From assembly GCF_002952215.1 (NCBI RefSeq), contig NZ_CP022600.1, positions 2,108,001 to 2,172,000 of the forward strand: a stretch of 64,000 bases of DNA. The letters are read 5' to 3'. This document shows, in pieces, positions 1 to 9,656 of this stretch (position 1 is the stretch's first letter; each line of letters opens with the position of its first letter). Below the pieces are notes generated by a model. The model was given only the letters and a program-made list of their open reading frames with translations. It made no database searches and had not been told where the DNA came from. Source of the DNA: Porphyrobacter sp. HT-58-2 (GTDB lineage: Bacteria > Pseudomonadota > Alphaproteobacteria > Sphingomonadales > Sphingomonadaceae). A program made the position numbers and the translations under genes.

Positions 1-31
1 CATGGCCGAGGAATTGGTGCTGTTCAAATAG
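1..31 (+). CDS. Possible 3' end of a gene entering the window
   Basis: One forward frame reads MAEELVLFK and stops with TAG at 29-31. It may be the last residues of a protein that begins before the window. There is too little sequence to identify it, and the in-frame ATG at position 2 could be coincidental. Confidence 0.3.
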   Translation, partial: MAEELVLFK

Positions 32-128
32 TGAGCCGCTTCATCTTTGCTGCGTCTCTCGCCCCGTTTCGGCACAGCCCTTGGCGCGGTGCAAGACGGC
101 TGCGGGGGCATGGTTTAACAGTTCTTTC

Positions 129-941
129 ATGAACATCATGACCCTCACCGCGCGCCAGCTGCGCGAACTCGAATATCACCGTGAACACGCGGCTACCTAT
201 GGCGAGGAAGCACTGCAGCCGGTCGCTGACGACGTGATTGTCAGTGCCGCGCGGCGGCCGTGGAACGCCTATTGGTCGATGTATGACCGGCTGCTTGCGG
301 CAGATCTGGCGGGCAAGGCGGTGCTGGTGCTGGGCTGCGGCTTTGGCGATGATGCGATCCGCATCGCGCAGCTGGGCGCGCGGGTTTCGGCCTGCGACCT
401 TTCGCCCGAATCGCTCGCCATCGCCGAGATGCGCGCGCGCCGCGCCGGGGTAGGGATCGACTTTGCCGCCATGCCAGCCGAAGCCATGACCTATGGCGCG
501 GACAGCTTCGATGCGGTGGTGTTCGTCGACATCCTCCACCATGTCGATATTGCCGCGACCATGGCCGAAGTCGCGCGGGTACTGAAGCCCGGTGCGCTTG
601 TGATCGGCGATGAACTCTACACCCACTCGCGCCTCCAGCGCATCCGTGAGAGCGCCGCCGTGCAGCGCCTGCTCTATCCGCTGATGCGCGGCTGGATCTA
701 TGACGGCGAGACGCCCTACATCACCGAGGACGAACACAAGATCGACGAGCATGAATTCGCGCTTGTCACCGCGCGGCTGGCGGGGTGGGAAACCGCCTGG
801 TTCAACGTGCTCGAAGGCCGCCTCTATCCCTCGCGCATGATCTGGGCCTCGCGGATCGAGCGGGCTGTCATGCGTCCCCTGCGCGCGCTCGCGCCGCTGC
901 TGGCGGGCCGCGTAGTGTTCAGCGGGCGGTTGGCAAAATAG
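129..941 (+). CDS. Class I SAM-dependent methyltransferase
   Basis: This 270-residue protein has a Rossmann-type SAM-binding core. Motif I is VLVLGCGFGDDA, followed by an acidic loop (ACDLSPES) that would bind the ribose, and a later motif FDAVVFVDILHHV typical of Methyltransf_11/25 enzymes. The substrate cannot be told; the insertion after LKPGALVIGDELY and the basic C-terminus are not diagnostic. ATG 129 is chosen; ATG 138 and an upstream start at 81 are also open. No strong Shine-Dalgarno sequence decides between them. The gene faces the FAD oxidoreductase that ends 5 bases downstream, so it is probably a single-gene unit. Confidence 0.85.
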   Translation: MNIMTLTARQLRELEYHREHAATYGEEALQPVADDVIVSAARRPWNAYWSMYDRLLAADLAGKAVLVLGCGFGDDAIRIAQLGARVSACDLSPESLAIAEMRARRAGVGIDFAAMPAEAMTYGADSFDAVVFVDILHHVDIAATMAEVARVLKPGALVIGDELYTHSRLQRIRESAAVQRLLYPLMRGWIYDGETPYITEDEHKIDEHEFALVTARLAGWETAWFNVLEGRLYPSRMIWASRIERAVMRPLRALAPLLAGRVVFSGRLAK

Positions 942-945
942 GGCT

Positions 946-2049
946 TCAGGCGCCGAAGCGGGCTGGCGAAAACATCTCTGGCGTCAGGCCTGCAGCGGTG
1001 CAGTCTTCGGGGAAGGGCAGACCCAGCACGGCCGCCGCTGCGATGCGCGACAGGGCAGGGGCGGTCTGGAACCCAGCGCCGCCTTGCCCGGCGCACCAGA
1101 TGAACCCCGGCGCGCCCGCCGCATGGCCCACCAACGGCAATTCGTCAGGCGCGAAACTTCTGAGGCCTGCCCAGCTGTGGGCGATGCGGCGGATGGCGAG
1201 GGTGGTCGCCCGTTCCACCCGGTCAGCGGCAATCGCGATGTCGAGTTCCTCGGGCGCGGCGTCGCAAGGCTCGGATGGGGTCTGGTCCATGCTTGAGGCG
1301 AGGATCTGGCTGCGGCCTTCGGGCAGCAGGTAGAAGCCTTCGCCCACGGTCTTGGTGAAGGGCCAATTGCGCACGTCTTCGTCCGCGGGCGCAGCAAAGC
1401 TGATCACGGTTCGGCGGCGCGGCTGAAGGCCGATGGGGGTGACCCCGGCCATGCGGGCTACTTCATCCGCCCAAGCGCCCGCCGCATTGACGAGCAGCGG
1501 CGCAGCAAAGCCGCCCGCCGACGTCTCCACCCGCCAGCCAGCCCCCTCGTGCGCAATCGCCGCTACCTGCGCGCCTGTCACCAGAGTGCCGCCATGGGTG
1601 CGCAGCGCCGCCACATCGGCCTGCAGCATCGCGTTGGTATCGAGCTTCAGTGACCCGCGATCGACCAGCGCCGCGGCGCAGGCGTCGGGCCTCAAGGCGG
1701 GCATCAGCGCCAGCGCATCGTCCGGCCCGATCCGGCTGTAATCGCAGCCATAGAGCCGGTGGACATCCTCCAGCGCATCGAGCGCCGCAATCTGGCCTGC
1801 CGCAGCGATATGCAGCGCGGGATGGATGCTGCCATGTGCGGCGAGGTCGGCCATGCTCAGCGCCGTCAGGGTGCGCACCGGTTCGTTGCCGAGGCCGTAA
1901 TGCGCGAAGGCGACCGAGCGGCCCGAGGCGTGGTAGCCGGGCGCGCTCTCGCCCTCCAGCACCGTCACCGTGGCGTGCCCCGCCAGCCGCGCCGCCAGAG
2001 AAAGCCCCGCGATCCCGCCGCCGATCACCAACACGTCAGAGACAAACAT
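946..2049 (-). CDS. FAD-dependent oxidoreductase (DAO family)
   Basis: The 367-residue protein starts MFVSDVLVIGGGIAGLSLA, the GxGxxG dinucleotide-binding fold of the D-amino-acid/glycine oxidase (DAO) family. The C-terminal IWCAGQGGAGFQTAP motif contacts FAD in this family. Members oxidise amines, amino acids or hydroxy acids; the substrate is not evident here. Start 2049 is preceded by GGAAAGG at good spacing; an in-frame ATG at 2067 is the alternative. Long upstream extension of this frame across pccB is an antisense shadow and is excluded. It is divergent from pccB, leaving about 100 bases for both promoters. Confidence 0.88.
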   Translation of the reverse strand: MFVSDVLVIGGGIAGLSLAARLAGHATVTVLEGESAPGYHASGRSVAFAHYGLGNEPVRTLTALSMADLAAHGSIHPALHIAAAGQIAALDALEDVHRLYGCDYSRIGPDDALALMPALRPDACAAALVDRGSLKLDTNAMLQADVAALRTHGGTLVTGAQVAAIAHEGAGWRVETSAGGFAAPLLVNAAGAWADEVARMAGVTPIGLQPRRRTVISFAAPADEDVRNWPFTKTVGEGFYLLPEGRSQILASSMDQTPSEPCDAAPEELDIAIAADRVERATTLAIRRIAHSWAGLRSFAPDELPLVGHAAGAPGFIWCAGQGGAGFQTAPALSRIAAAAVLGLPFPEDCTAAGLTPEMFSPARFGA

Positions 2050-2151
2050 CGCGGCCACCTTTCCCATCGTCCCGCCACTTTTGCCACGTTGACGCTTGCA
2101 CGCGCCTAAGGCAACGCACCACGGCAAGAGAGCCACAGGAGAGGAACCCCC

Positions 2152-3684
2152 GTGTCCGCCAACATTGCCGAAATGGAACGCCGCCGTGAAGCTGCCCGGA
2201 TGGGCGGCGGGGCCAAGCGCATCGAAGCTCAGCACGCCAAGGGCAAGCTGACCGCGCGCGAACGCCTCGACGTGCTGCTCGACGAAGGCAGCTTCGAGGA
2301 AATCGACACTTACGTCGAGCACGACTGCATGGATTTCGGCATGGAAACCCAGCGCATTCCGGGTGACGGGGTGGTGACGGGCAGCGGCACCATCAATGGC
2401 CGGCTGGTCTACGTGTTCTCGCAGGATTTCACCGTCTTCGGCGGCTCGCTGTCCAAGCGCCATGCCGAGAAGATCTGCAAGGTGATGGATACCGCGATGA
2501 AGGTCGGCGCGCCGGTGATCGGGTTGAACGATTCGGGCGGGGCGCGCATTCAGGAGGGCGTGGCGAGCCTTGGCGGTTATGCCGAGGTGTTCCAGCGCAA
2601 TGTGCTGGCGAGCGGCGTCGTCCCGCAGATCAGCCTCATCATGGGGCCGTGCGCGGGCGGGGCGGTCTATTCGCCCGCCATGACCGACTTCATCTTCATG
2701 GTGAAGGATTCGAGCTACATGTTCGTCACCGGGCCGGACGTGGTGAAGACCGTCACCAACGAGGTCGTGACACAGGAAGAACTGGGCGGGGCGATCACGC
2801 ACACCACCAAGACCTCGGTTGCCGATCTGGCTTACGAGAACGATGTCGAGGCCCTGCTGGCGACCCGGCGCTTCATGGATTTCCTGCCGCTCTCGAACCG
2901 CGAGGAAGTGCCGGTGCTCCCCACCAGCGATCCGTGGGACCGGCTGGAGGACAGCCTCGACACGCTGATCCCCGACAACGCCAACCAGCCCTACGACATG
3001 CACGAGGTGATCACCAAGGTGCTGGACGAGGGCGATTTCTTCGAGATCCAGCCGGCGCACGCGGGCAACATCATCTGCGGTTTCGGCCGCGTGGAAGGCC
3101 GCACCGTTGGCGTGGTGGCGAACCAGCCGATGGTGCTGGCGGGTGTGCTCGACATCAATTCCTCGAAGAAGGCCGCGCGCTTCGTGCGCTTCTGCGATGC
3201 CTTCGAGATCCCGATCATCACCTTCGTCGACGTCCCCGGCTTCCTCCCCGGCACGGCGCAAGAGCTGGGCGGCATCATCAAGCACGGCGCGAAACTGCTC
3301 TTCGCCTATGCCGAGGCGACCGTGCCCAAGATCACCGTCATCACCCGCAAGGCTTACGGCGGGGCCTATGACGTGATGGCATCGAAGCACCTGCGCGGCG
3401 ATTTGAACTACGCCTGGCCCACGGCGGAAATCGCGGTGATGGGCGCGAAGGGCGCGGTGGAGATCATCTTCCGGCAGGAAAAGGACGATCCCGCCAAGAT
3501 CGCCGAGCGCACCAAGGAATACGAAGACCGCTTCGCCAACCCGTTTGTGGCGGCCCAGCGCGGGTACATCGACGAGGTGATCCACCCGCATTCGACCCGC
3601 CGGCGGATTGCCTTGGGGCTACGGAAGCTGCGGACGAAGAGTTTGGAGAACCCGTGGAAGAAGCATGACAATATTCCGCTCTAG
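2152..3684 (+). CDS. pccB: Propionyl-CoA carboxylase carboxyltransferase (beta) subunit
   Basis: This 510-residue protein matches the acyl-CoA carboxylase beta family over its full length. The N-terminal and C-terminal carboxyltransferase lobes are recognisable by [27 protein letters not shown], and [14 protein letters not shown] with [12 protein letters not shown]. It transfers CO2 from biotin on PccA to propionyl-CoA, giving (S)-methylmalonyl-CoA. It starts with GTG behind AGGAGAGG at about 2137-2144. mce, scpA and pccA downstream complete the route to succinyl-CoA, which supports propionyl rather than acetyl specificity. The 3' end overlaps the next small ORF by 20 bases. Confidence 0.96.
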   Translation: MSANIAEMERRREAARMGGGAKRIEAQHAKGKLTARERLDVLLDEGSFEEIDTYVEHDCMDFGMETQRIPGDGVVTGSGTINGRLVYVFSQDFTVFGGSLSKRHAEKICKVMDTAMKVGAPVIGLNDSGGARIQEGVASLGGYAEVFQRNVLASGVVPQISLIMGPCAGGAVYSPAMTDFIFMVKDSSYMFVTGPDVVKTVTNEVVTQEELGGAITHTTKTSVADLAYENDVEALLATRRFMDFLPLSNREEVPVLPTSDPWDRLEDSLDTLIPDNANQPYDMHEVITKVLDEGDFFEIQPAHAGNIICGFGRVEGRTVGVVANQPMVLAGVLDINSSKKAARFVRFCDAFEIPIITFVDVPGFLPGTAQELGGIIKHGAKLLFAYAEATVPKITVITRKAYGGAYDVMASKHLRGDLNYAWPTAEIAVMGAKGAVEIIFRQEKDDPAKIAERTKEYEDRFANPFVAAQRGYIDEVIHPHSTRRRIALGLRKLRTKSLENPWKKHDNIPL

Positions 3685-3952
3685 CTTCGTCGACGCTTCG
3701 AAACTGACCTACCAATTCGTCTCGACCAGCGATCCTGACACGATCGGCGTCGAAGTCGAATTGGATGGCAATGTGTTGCTCGAAGTTGAGATGACTGAAG
3801 ACGGCAAGATCACAGTGTACATCGACGAAGACAGTCACCAGGCTGAGTTTGAGTTGAACGAGCTACGCGCGGTTTTGACGAAGTGCGAAACCGATTTGAA
3901 CGACTGGCGGAACCGCTTGATCGAACCCGGTGGAATTTGGAGCAAAGAATGA
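3665..3952 (+). CDS. Hypothetical small acidic protein inside the propionate operon
   Basis: A 95-residue ORF starts at ATG 3665 within the end of pccB and ends in a TGA that overlaps the ATG of mce, so it is tightly packed between two known genes. The protein is rich in Asp/Glu and beta-branched residues ([35 protein letters not shown]) and predicts as mostly beta strand followed by one helix. It has no signal peptide or membrane segment. I recognise no family. Packing and composition support a real gene; a role in propionate metabolism is only inference from position. Confidence 0.65.
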   Translation: MTIFRSSFVDASKLTYQFVSTSDPDTIGVEVELDGNVLLEVEMTEDGKITVYIDEDSHQAEFELNELRAVLTKCETDLNDWRNRLIEPGGIWSKE

Positions 3953-4401
3953 AACTCGGCCGTCTCAATCACATCGGAGTCGCCACGCCCTCCATCGCGG
4001 ACTCGATTGCGTTCTATCGCGACGTCATGGGTGCGACCAAGATCCACACGCCCTTCGACCTTGAAGAGCAGGGCGTGAAGGTCTGCTTCGTCGACACCCC
4101 CGGTGCGGACGGGGCGATGAACGGCACCCAGATCGAGCTGATCGAGCCGCTGGGGGAAAACTCCACGCTTGCAGGCTTCCTCGCCAAGAACCCGCTCGGC
4201 GGACAGCATCACCTGTGCTTCGAGGTGCCCGATATCGCCGAGGCGCGCTCGGAATTCGAGGCGCTGGGCAAGCGCATCCTCGGCCCCACGCGGATCGGCG
4301 CGCATGGCACGCCTATCTTTTTCGTCCATCCCAAGGACATGGGCGGGATGCTTACCGAGATCATGGAGACGCCGAAGGACGGCACCCACTGGTCGAATTG
4401 A
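3949..4401 (+). CDS. mce: Methylmalonyl-CoA epimerase
   Basis: The 150-residue product is a glyoxalase-fold (VOC) protein. It begins [16 protein letters not shown], with the metal-binding His in LNHIGVA, a second His in GQHHLCFEV and the C-terminal PKDMGGMLTEI that carries the metal-ligand Glu. The enzyme interconverts (S)- and (R)-methylmalonyl-CoA between PccAB and ScpA. Its ATG overlaps the stop of the preceding ORF (ATGA), implying translational coupling. A longer open frame upstream is ignored because this start matches the family length. Confidence 0.95.
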   Translation: MKLGRLNHIGVATPSIADSIAFYRDVMGATKIHTPFDLEEQGVKVCFVDTPGADGAMNGTQIELIEPLGENSTLAGFLAKNPLGGQHHLCFEVPDIAEARSEFEALGKRILGPTRIGAHGTPIFFVHPKDMGGMLTEIMETPKDGTHWSN

Positions 4402-4408
4402 GAACACA

Positions 4409-4491
4409 CCCCGCCCCGGCCACCGAGCCGGGGCCCCGCTTTCCTCCTCGGTGAAGAAGAAGCGGGGCCCCGGATCAAGTCCGGGGCGGGG
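4409..4491. repeat. Palindromic REP-like element between mce and the enoyl-CoA hydratase gene
   Basis: Two GC-rich arms of about 31 bases (4409-4440 and 4461-4491) are imperfect inverted copies around a 20-base spacer. Each arm also contains its own small palindrome; the right one reads CCGGATCAAGTCCGG. Only the centre of the arms differs. This layout resembles paired REP/BIME elements. It could form a strong hairpin in the polycistronic RNA and fills nearly the whole gap between the genes. Confidence 0.75.
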
Positions 4492-4510
4492 AAACAGAGA
4501 GGTTGAACGA

Positions 4511-5296
4511 ATGTCCTACGAAACCATCCGCGTTGACCGCGAAGGCCCGCTGCTCACCATTACCTTGAACCGGCCCGAGCGGCTCAATGCCATGCCCCCG
4601 GCAATGGCGGACGAGCTGGGGCAGGCCTTCTATGATCTGGGCGATGCCCGCGCGGTGCTGATCACCGGCGAGGGCAAGGGCTTCTGTTCGGGCGCAGACC
4701 TTTCTGCGCGCGGCTCCGGCTCGGCGCTGGGCGGGAAGGGCGGCAGCCACGAGGCGCTGATCAATCACTACAACCCCGCGATCAGCCAGCTGATCCGGGC
4801 GAGTGTGCCAGTGATCTGCGCGGTCAACGGCCCGGCGGCGGGCGTGGGCTGCTCGCTGGCTCTGGCGGCGGATTTCACCATTGCCGCCAAGAGCGCCTAT
4901 TTCCTGCAAGCCTTCGTCAATATCGGCCTTGTGCCCGATGGCGGCTCGACCTGGCTGCTCACCCGCGCCATCGGTCGCGCCCGCGCCACGCGGATGATGA
5001 TGCTTGGCGAGAAAATCTCCGGGCAGCAGGCCGAGGAATGGGGCCTGATCTACAAGTGCGTCGAAGATGCCGACCTGATGACCGAAGCCCGCGCGCTGGC
5101 CGAGAAGCTCGCCAACGGCCCGACCATTGCCTACGCCCAGATGAAGCGCAATATCGCCACCGCGCTCGACCAGAACCTGCAGATGGTGCTGCTGGCCGAG
5201 GCCGAGGCCCAGCGGGTTGCCGGCGCCACGGCGGATGCGATGGAGGGCGGCATGTCGTTTCTCCAGAAGCGTAAGCCTGAATTCAAGGGGGCGTAA
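4511..5296 (+). CDS. Enoyl-CoA hydratase/isomerase family protein
   Basis: This 261-residue crotonase-fold protein begins [22 protein letters not shown]. It has the oxyanion-hole segments [12 protein letters not shown] and [13 protein letters not shown]. The acidic residue in [14 protein letters not shown] fits PaaG-type isomerases/hydratases that often carry Asp there. It should act on enoyl-CoA thioesters, perhaps in branched-chain or odd-chain acid breakdown upstream of propionyl-CoA; the substrate is not defined by sequence. Start 4511 follows AGAGAGG. It lies between two palindromic repeats within the propionate cluster. Confidence 0.9.
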   Translation: MSYETIRVDREGPLLTITLNRPERLNAMPPAMADELGQAFYDLGDARAVLITGEGKGFCSGADLSARGSGSALGGKGGSHEALINHYNPAISQLIRASVPVICAVNGPAAGVGCSLALAADFTIAAKSAYFLQAFVNIGLVPDGGSTWLLTRAIGRARATRMMMLGEKISGQQAEEWGLIYKCVEDADLMTEARALAEKLANGPTIAYAQMKRNIATALDQNLQMVLLAEAEAQRVAGATADAMEGGMSFLQKRKPEFKGA

Positions 5297-5309
5297 TTCC
5301 CCCCCACCT

Positions 5310-5390
5310 CCGTTCGTATCGAGCGGAGCGCGAAGCGCGCAGTCGAGATACCGGAAAGCGTGGTGTCTCGACTTCGCTCGACACGAACGG
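5310..5390. repeat. Palindromic repeat upstream of scpA, same family as the one inside pccA
   Basis: The right end (5363-5390) is the same 28-base arm seen at 10810-10837 inside pccA. The left end begins CCGTTCGTATCGAGCG, its inverted partner, but is split by a nested hairpin (GCGCGAAGCGCGC). The element fills almost all of the gap between the hydratase stop and scpA, and its right edge lies about 15 bases from the scpA ATG. Dispersed copies plus the inverted-repeat form support a mobile or REP-like family. Confidence 0.8.
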
Positions 5391-5405
5391 AAAAATGGTA
5401 ACGCG

Positions 5406-7571
<2,166 letters not shown>

Positions 7572-7572
<1 letters not shown>

Positions 7573-7772
7573 TGCTGCTCCACAGCCTTTCCCAAGTGCT
7601 CAAGGGAGCGCTGATCGCACTTGTGAACCTGCCGCTCATTCTTCTTTGGATGAGCGATTACAGTTTGACCACCAAGGCTTTAGGCTCAGTTGGCCTGCTG
7701 CTACTTGCTGGCTTGGTCGGCTGGGGCGGTGCGGCATTTGGCGCAAGGCTCAAGAAGCGGAGAATGTTTTGA
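7572..7772 (+). CDS. Small two-span membrane protein between scpA and bioB
   Basis: A 66-residue frame starts with GTG 7572, sharing its first base with the scpA stop, and ends at 7772 overlapping the TTG start of bioB by 4 bases. It has two hydrophobic stretches ([15 protein letters not shown] and [15 protein letters not shown]) joined by a short polar turn, and a basic tail RLKKRRMF that would stay in the cytoplasm. I recognise no family. The exact fit between two coding genes is the best evidence that it is translated. It may help re-initiation into bioB. Confidence 0.6.
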
Positions 7773-8776
7773 CCAACCCCCGCACCGACTGGACCCGCGA
7801 GGAAATCGCCGACCTCTTCGACCTCCCCTTCACCGAGCTGCTGTTCCAGGCCGCCAGCGTCCATCGCGAATACCACCCCGCGACCGAAGTGCAGCTTTGC
7901 ACCCTGCTCAGCATCAAGACCGGCGGGTGTCCCGAGGATTGCGGCTATTGCTCGCAGTCGGTCCATGCGGACTCGGGCGTCGAGGCGACCAAGCTGATGG
8001 ACGTGCAGGCCGTGCTCCAGCGCGCGGCGCAGGCGAAGGATGCGGGCTCCCAGCGGTTCTGCATGGGGGCTGCGTGGCGCAATCCCAAGGACCGCGACAT
8101 GCCCGCGATCGTCGAGATCGTGAAGGGCGTCTCCGCGATGGGCCTCGAGACCTGCATGACGCTGGGAATGCTAGAGCCGCATCAGGCCGAGATGCTCGCG
8201 GACGCAGGCCTCGATTACTACAACCATAATATCGACAGCAGCCCCGAATATTACGAGCGTGTCATCTCCACCCGCGATTTCCAGTGCCGCCTCGATACGC
8301 TGGGTCACGTCCGCAAGGCGGGGATCAATGTCTGCTCCGGTGGGATCGTCGGCATGGGGGAGACGCGCGAGGACCGGGTGGGCTTTGTCCACACGCTCGC
8401 GACCCTGCCGCAGCACCCGGAGAGCGTGCCGGTCAACGCGCTGGTGCCGGTCAAGGGCACGGTGCTGGGCAATATGCTGGCCGATACGCCGCTTGCGAAG
8501 ATCGACGATATCGAGTTCGTCCGCACCGTGGCGGCGGCGCGCATTACCATGCCGCGCTCGATGGTACGGCTCTCGGCGGGGCGCGAATCCATGTCCGAGG
8601 CGACGCAGGCCCTGTGCTTCCTCGCAGGCGCGAACTCGATCTTCACCGGCGACAAGCTCCTGACCGCGCCCAATGCGGGTGATGACAAGGACGGCGCGCT
8701 GTTCGCCAAGCTGGGGCTGACGGCGCTGAAGGGCGAGGAACCCGCAAGAGCCTGCAAGGCGGCGGCAGTGGCCTAG
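7769..8776 (+). CDS. bioB: Biotin synthase
   Basis: This radical-SAM enzyme inserts sulfur into dethiobiotin. The 335-residue protein has the CxxxCxxC cluster motif at residues 54, 58 and 61 ([13 protein letters not shown]). Other family hallmarks are [30 protein letters not shown] and [13 protein letters not shown]. The only sensible start is TTG 7769, overlapping the preceding small ORF. The other bio genes are absent, so bioB sits here with the biotin-dependent propionyl-CoA carboxylase rather than in a bio operon, which suggests matched supply of the cofactor. Confidence 0.96.
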   Translation: MTNPRTDWTREEIADLFDLPFTELLFQAASVHREYHPATEVQLCTLLSIKTGGCPEDCGYCSQSVHADSGVEATKLMDVQAVLQRAAQAKDAGSQRFCMGAAWRNPKDRDMPAIVEIVKGVSAMGLETCMTLGMLEPHQAEMLADAGLDYYNHNIDSSPEYYERVISTRDFQCRLDTLGHVRKAGINVCSGGIVGMGETREDRVGFVHTLATLPQHPESVPVNALVPVKGTVLGNMLADTPLAKIDDIEFVRTVAAARITMPRSMVRLSAGRESMSEATQALCFLAGANSIFTGDKLLTAPNAGDDKDGALFAKLGLTALKGEEPARACKAAAVA

Positions 8777-8780
8777 TTGC

Positions 8781-9568
8781 ATGACCCTCGGCTTCTCGGT
8801 CGACAGCCTGCTCCCTAAGGCGCGCGGGGCGGGCAGTTGCGCATGGGGCTGGTCAAGCTTGAGGAGCACCAGTGGCTCCAGCCCAAGCCCGATTTCGCGG
8901 CGCGGGCGGCGGGGTTTGCGGACTGGCCGGAAGGTGTGCAACTGACCCCCGAGGTGGACGCGCCGGGGCGCGAGTTGGCAGCGATGGTGGGCACCCAAGG
9001 CGCTCTCCCCGAAGCAGCGCTGGCCGTTCACGAAGACCTCTGCCTCCTTAGCAAACGCGACGATGAAGACGTCTACCGCCTGATCGGTGCAGCGGTGGCC
9101 TGGCCCTCTGACTGGCACCCTGCCGAGAAAATCGGCCTGCCCCTGCGCGCGCTCCATGCGCCGATTGCGGGCTACGAGGAACAACTCGCCACCGGGGTCG
9201 ACCGCTTCATGGCAACCCTGCGCCCCGGCCCGATCTACGCGCGTGCCAACTGGTTCATCGCGGCCACCGGAGCGCGCCGCTGGCTGCCCGACCGCCCCGC
9301 TACGCAAGCCTTCGCCCATGTCACGCCCGAGAACGCAGGGAGCACCCTGTTCGTGCGCTCCGAACGCCAGACCCTGCGGCGCCTGCCGCAGACCGGCGCG
9401 ATCCTGTTCACCATCGGGATCTATGTGGAACCGCTCGGCAAGCTCTCGCCTGCCAACATCGCCATGCTGAGCCGCGCTGTGCAAACTCTCGTCAGCGGGG
9501 AGGGTGACCGGCGCGGCGCGCCTGCCTATGCCGACAGCCTCACCGCCTTCGCCGCCGCCCATGCCTGA
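8781..9568 (+). CDS. DUF3445 haem-dependent oxidative N-demethylase family protein, probable -1 frameshift near start
   Basis: The uninterrupted frame from about 8837/8843 to 9568 matches the DUF3445 family. It shows WPSDWHPAEKIG, a conserved His in the region LRALHAPI, and RPGPIYARANWF, and relatives include dimethylamine-type haem demethylases. An ATG at 8781, four bases after bioB, opens another frame (MTLGFSVDSLLPKARGAGS) that joins sensibly if one base is restored near 8836. The gene was therefore probably meant to begin at 8781. As read, only the internal TTG 8837 or ATG 8843 starts are available. Its substrate and link to propionate metabolism are unknown. Confidence 0.75.
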
Positions 9569-9656
9569 CGCCGCCCAAATCCGCTAGCTTGCAGCTTGCG
9601 CAATCACTCGGCATAGCCGCTGGCAAGATATGTCCTTTGGAGAGAGGCCCTAACCC

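Noticed and set aside
2070-3591. Long minus-strand frame continuing upstream from the FAD oxidoreductase over pccB
   Set aside because: It is antisense to a clear pccB and gives His/Arg/Asp-rich nonsense typical of shadow frames in high-GC DNA.
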